This document shows positions 6,189 to 8,388 of a stretch of DNA of 8,388 nt, one piece after another. Location: the NCBI GenBank assembly GCA_002482415.1, contig DLFY01000207.1, positions 17,840-26,227 of the forward strand, read 5' to 3'. Both the position numbers and the translations under genes were made by a program. The notes beneath the pieces were generated by a model, which worked only from the letters and a program-made list of their open reading frames with translations, made no database searches and had not been told where the DNA came from. The DNA is from Phycisphaerales bacterium UBA7708 (GTDB lineage Bacteria; Planctomycetota; Phycisphaerae; Sedimentisphaerales; Anaerohalosphaeraceae). Numbering within the stretch: the first letter of the stretch is position 1; each line of letters begins with the position of its first letter.

Positions 6189-8216
6189 ATGGCTGGATAT
6201 GAAATAGGAATCAGCGGGATACGAACGGCTCAGCGGGCACTGGATATTATCGGCAACAATATTGCCAACGCCGCCACGGAAGGCTATCATCGTCAGGATA
6301 TCGATCTGCGTCCGGCCGATGCGTCTTATACCGGCGGTTTTCTCCTCGGGCAGGGTGTTAATTTTGCCGGCATTATTCGCAGGATCAATACGCTGATTGA
6401 AAACCAGATTCTCACGCAGGATGCATCCATGTCGTCACTGAACCGTCAAATGGAATCCCTGCGCAGTATTGAAAGCGCCATGGCCGAATTGTCCACCCCG
6501 GGTATTAGTACCGCCATGGACAATTTTTATAATGCCTTTTATGATTTGTCGCTGCGTCCTAATGATATTACCCTGCAAAGCTCGGTGGTTTCGGCGACAC
6601 AGACCCTGACCAATCAGTTCCGTAATGTCGCAGCCGTGGTGAACAACCTTCAGGACAGCACCTATACGGAGGCAAAGTCCACGGTTCAGGGAATCAATGA
6701 ACTGTCCGCCCAGATTGCCAATATGAACAAAATTATTTATACCCAGCAGGTTCGCGGATTTGATGCCAGCAATATGATGGATCAGCGCGACAAGCTCGTC
6801 ATTGAACTGAACCGGCTGGCGGGGGTGGAAGTCATCAAAAAAGAATATGGGCAGGTGGATATCGTCCTGTCGGATATTCCTCTGGTGGTTGGCTCGAATA
6901 CCACCCCGATTGAGGTTAATCTCCGGCAGGAAGGCAATCATTACGACATGGTGATTTCCATCAGCGGCACTGAACAGGCTCAGGATACGGTGACCGGGGG
7001 CAGTCTCGGCGGATTATTCACCCTGCATAATTCCCTGTTAAGTGATATCCTGGATCAGTTGAATACACTGGCCCAAACCATCGTTTCGGAAACCAATAAG
7101 ATTCACGTTCAAGGCGTGGGGTCCGAAGGATCTTTCACCAGTCTGACCGGCTGGACCATGGGGCAGTCCAGCGTATCGGAATTTACTCCGCCGGTCAGCG
7201 CCGGGACTATTTATGTTCGGATTACCGCCCCGGACGGCAGTGTAGCGCGGCATGCCATAGCCGTCACTGCCGGCAGCACGCTGCAGTCGGTCGCCGATGA
7301 TCTTGCCCTGATTCCCGGCCTGGAAGACAATACCGGGGTCAATAGCGGCAGGCTTCAAATTGTTGCCAATGAAGGGTATCGGTTTGATTTTCTGCCGGGC
7401 GTCACCGCAGAACCGTCAAGCTATAGTCCCAATCCGCTGGCCGGGGCGGGCGCAGCCGCCAACCAGGCGGCCCCGTCAATTCAGATATCCGGCCTGGATA
7501 CCGGTACGGTGAATCAGACCTATACATGTACCGTCAACACCAGCCCGCCCGGCCAGACCTGTGCTATCGGTACCGGCGTGATGGACCTGGTCATCCAGGA
7601 CGGTTCCGGAGCCACGATTGCCTCGATGAATATCGGGCAGGGGTATCAGGGCGGGACCGAAATTCTGCTCGAAAACGGAATCAAAGTCAGTCTGAGTGCA
7701 AATGGTGTCAGTCCCGGCTACCTTAATGACGGGGATCAGTTCACCATTAATGCACTGGCCGACTCCGATACCACCGGCTTTCTTGCGGCGGTGGGGCTGA
7801 ATTGTTTTTTTGCCGGCAATGACGCCTCGACGATTGCCCTGGCCGATGATATTGTCCGTTCGCCCAGCCGAATTGCCGTCTCACGCAGTGTGGAACAAAG
7901 TGATAATGCCAATGCTGCGGCCATTGCCCGGCTGGGAGACACCGCATCGTCGGCCCTGGGAGGGTTTTCAACCAAAGAATATTATCGCAACATGACGGTG
8001 AGTGTCGGCAACTCGATTTCATTTACCCAGATGCAGTATGATAATGCACAGGGGATCAAAAAGAGCCTCGAATCACAGCGCGATGAAGTCAGCGGGGTGG
8101 ATATTAACGACCAGGCGATGCAGATGATGATTTATGAACGCCTGTTTCAGGCGATGTCCAAATACCTGAACACCATCTCGGATTCGCTCAAGACCCTGAT
8201 TACCATAATTTCGTAA
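6189..8216 (+). CDS. flgK: Flagellar hook-associated protein 1 FlgK
   Basis: First hook-filament junction protein, exported through the flagellum and assembled on the hook tip. The 675-residue product is longer than E. coli FlgK (547). The N-terminus (YEIGISGIRTAQRALDIIG, then NNIANAATEGYHRQ at residues 23-36) and the coiled coil to about residue 190 are typical. GGSLGGLFTLHNSLLSDILD (near 270-290) and ETNKIHVQG follow. A large middle part (about 312-525) includes a flagellin-IN-like repeat (337-400: SAGTIYVRI to RLQIVANEGYRFDF) and a Gly/Thr/Ser-rich beta region. The C-terminal part resumes with SDTTGFLAAVGLNCFFAG (from 526) and ends in the D0 helix (VDINDQAMQMMIYERLFQAM onward). Cysteines occur at 447, 458 and 539, unusual for an axial protein. 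The ribosome binding site AGGGGA is at 6179-6184. Confidence 0.96.
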   Translation: MAGYEIGISGIRTAQRALDIIGNNIANAATEGYHRQDIDLRPADASYTGGFLLGQGVNFAGIIRRINTLIENQILTQDASMSSLNRQMESLRSIESAMAELSTPGISTAMDNFYNAFYDLSLRPNDITLQSSVVSATQTLTNQFRNVAAVVNNLQDSTYTEAKSTVQGINELSAQIANMNKIIYTQQVRGFDASNMMDQRDKLVIELNRLAGVEVIKKEYGQVDIVLSDIPLVVGSNTTPIEVNLRQEGNHYDMVISISGTEQAQDTVTGGSLGGLFTLHNSLLSDILDQLNTLAQTIVSETNKIHVQGVGSEGSFTSLTGWTMGQSSVSEFTPPVSAGTIYVRITAPDGSVARHAIAVTAGSTLQSVADDLALIPGLEDNTGVNSGRLQIVANEGYRFDFLPGVTAEPSSYSPNPLAGAGAAANQAAPSIQISGLDTGTVNQTYTCTVNTSPPGQTCAIGTGVMDLVIQDGSGATIASMNIGQGYQGGTEILLENGIKVSLSANGVSPGYLNDGDQFTINALADSDTTGFLAAVGLNCFFAGNDASTIALADDIVRSPSRIAVSRSVEQSDNANAAAIARLGDTASSALGGFSTKEYYRNMTVSVGNSISFTQMQYDNAQGIKKSLESQRDEVSGVDINDQAMQMMIYERLFQAMSKYLNTISDSLKTLITIIS

Positions 8217-8235
8217 TGCCATACGGGAACAAAAG

Positions 8236-8388
8236 ATGAGTTATTCACTGGATGCAATTTATAAAAGTTCGAGCTGGGCAATCAATTATCATTCATCGAA
8301 ACTGGCTCAGCTTCAGGAAAGAGCCGGCACGGGGCAGGATGTCAACCGGGTTTCGGACAATCCCAATCTGACCAACCAGATTCTCGGG
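8236..8388 (+). CDS. flgL: Flagellar hook-associated protein 3 FlgL (3' partial)
   Basis: Second hook-filament junction protein, a flagellin homologue that sits between FlgK and the filament. Only the first 51 residues are in the window and the frame is open to the edge. It begins MSYSLDAIYKSSSWAINYHS, and the diagnostic flagellin/FlgL N-terminal helix motif follows (LAQLQERAGTGQDVNRVSDN, then P), matching the family pattern L-x-x-LQE-x-x-x-TG-x-x-x-N-x-x-SD-x-P. The start ATG lies 19 bases after the flgK stop; the upstream sequence (GGGAACAAAAG) is only a weak ribosome binding site. The order flgK then flgL is the usual one, which favours FlgL over flagellin. Confidence 0.9.
   Translation, partial: MSYSLDAIYKSSSWAINYHSSKLAQLQERAGTGQDVNRVSDNPNLTNQILG

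Noticed and set aside
6435..6941. Minus-strand open frame opposite the flgK 5' half
   Set aside because: It is fully contained in a securely identified gene and its translation has no recognisable domain.
7805..7811. Seven-T run in flgK as a phase-variation site
   Set aside because: It encodes conserved phenylalanines in the FF of GLNCFFAG, is short for slippage, and the frame continues normally through it.
8217..8235. Terminator or promoter between flgK and flgL
   Set aside because: The 19-base gap has no stem-loop, T-tract or promoter-like elements; the genes are most likely co-transcribed.
1..8388. Mobile element, CRISPR array, tRNA or rRNA gene
   Set aside because: No terminal inverted repeats, transposase or integrase frames, regularly spaced repeats or RNA gene signatures were seen; coding sequence of flagellar genes fills the window.

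Overview
The window is one uninterrupted stretch of a bacterial flagellar operon. Every gene is on the + strand and the genes are tightly packed: stop/start pairs either overlap or lie within about 25 bases, most starts have a GAGG/AGGAG-type ribosome binding site, and no internal terminator or promoter is evident. Gene order is PilZ-domain protein (5' end outside the window) - flgF - flgG - flgA - flgH - flgI - flgJ (rod-binding domain only) - flgN - flgK - flgL (3' end outside the window).

Region by region: positions 2-979 encode a YcgR-like two-domain protein, probably the c-di-GMP-responsive part of the locus. Positions 976-2511 encode the two rod proteins FlgF and FlgG. Positions 2527-5278 encode the exported ring-assembly set: FlgA (P-ring chaperone), FlgH (L-ring) and FlgI (P-ring), each with an N-terminal signal peptide. 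Positions 5291-6180 encode a short rod-cap/scaffold protein without a muramidase domain and the FlgN export chaperone. Positions 6189-8388 encode the hook-filament junction proteins FlgK (enlarged) and FlgL (first 51 codons). The order follows assembly from rod to rings to junction, with each chaperone near its clients (flgA beside flgI, flgN beside flgK/flgL).

Organism: P- and L-ring genes mean a Gram-negative (diderm) flagellum. The flgF-G-A-H-I-J-N-K-L order, the muramidase-less FlgJ, the enlarged FlgK and the moderate GC content fit a planctomycete (Phycisphaerae-like) or a deltaproteobacterial-type lineage better than an enterobacterium. I lean towards Planctomycetota from the feel of the FlgK middle region, but this is an inference from memory and not proven by the window.

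No mobile element, CRISPR array, RNA gene or defence system is visible. This is mostly an ordinary conserved locus. The points worth a second look are modest: a PilZ protein with an E in place of the D/N of its second c-di-GMP motif and a nine-A tract in its gene, a FlgH without a recognisable lipobox, a FlgI without a possible intramolecular disulfide pair, and a cysteine-containing insertion in FlgK.
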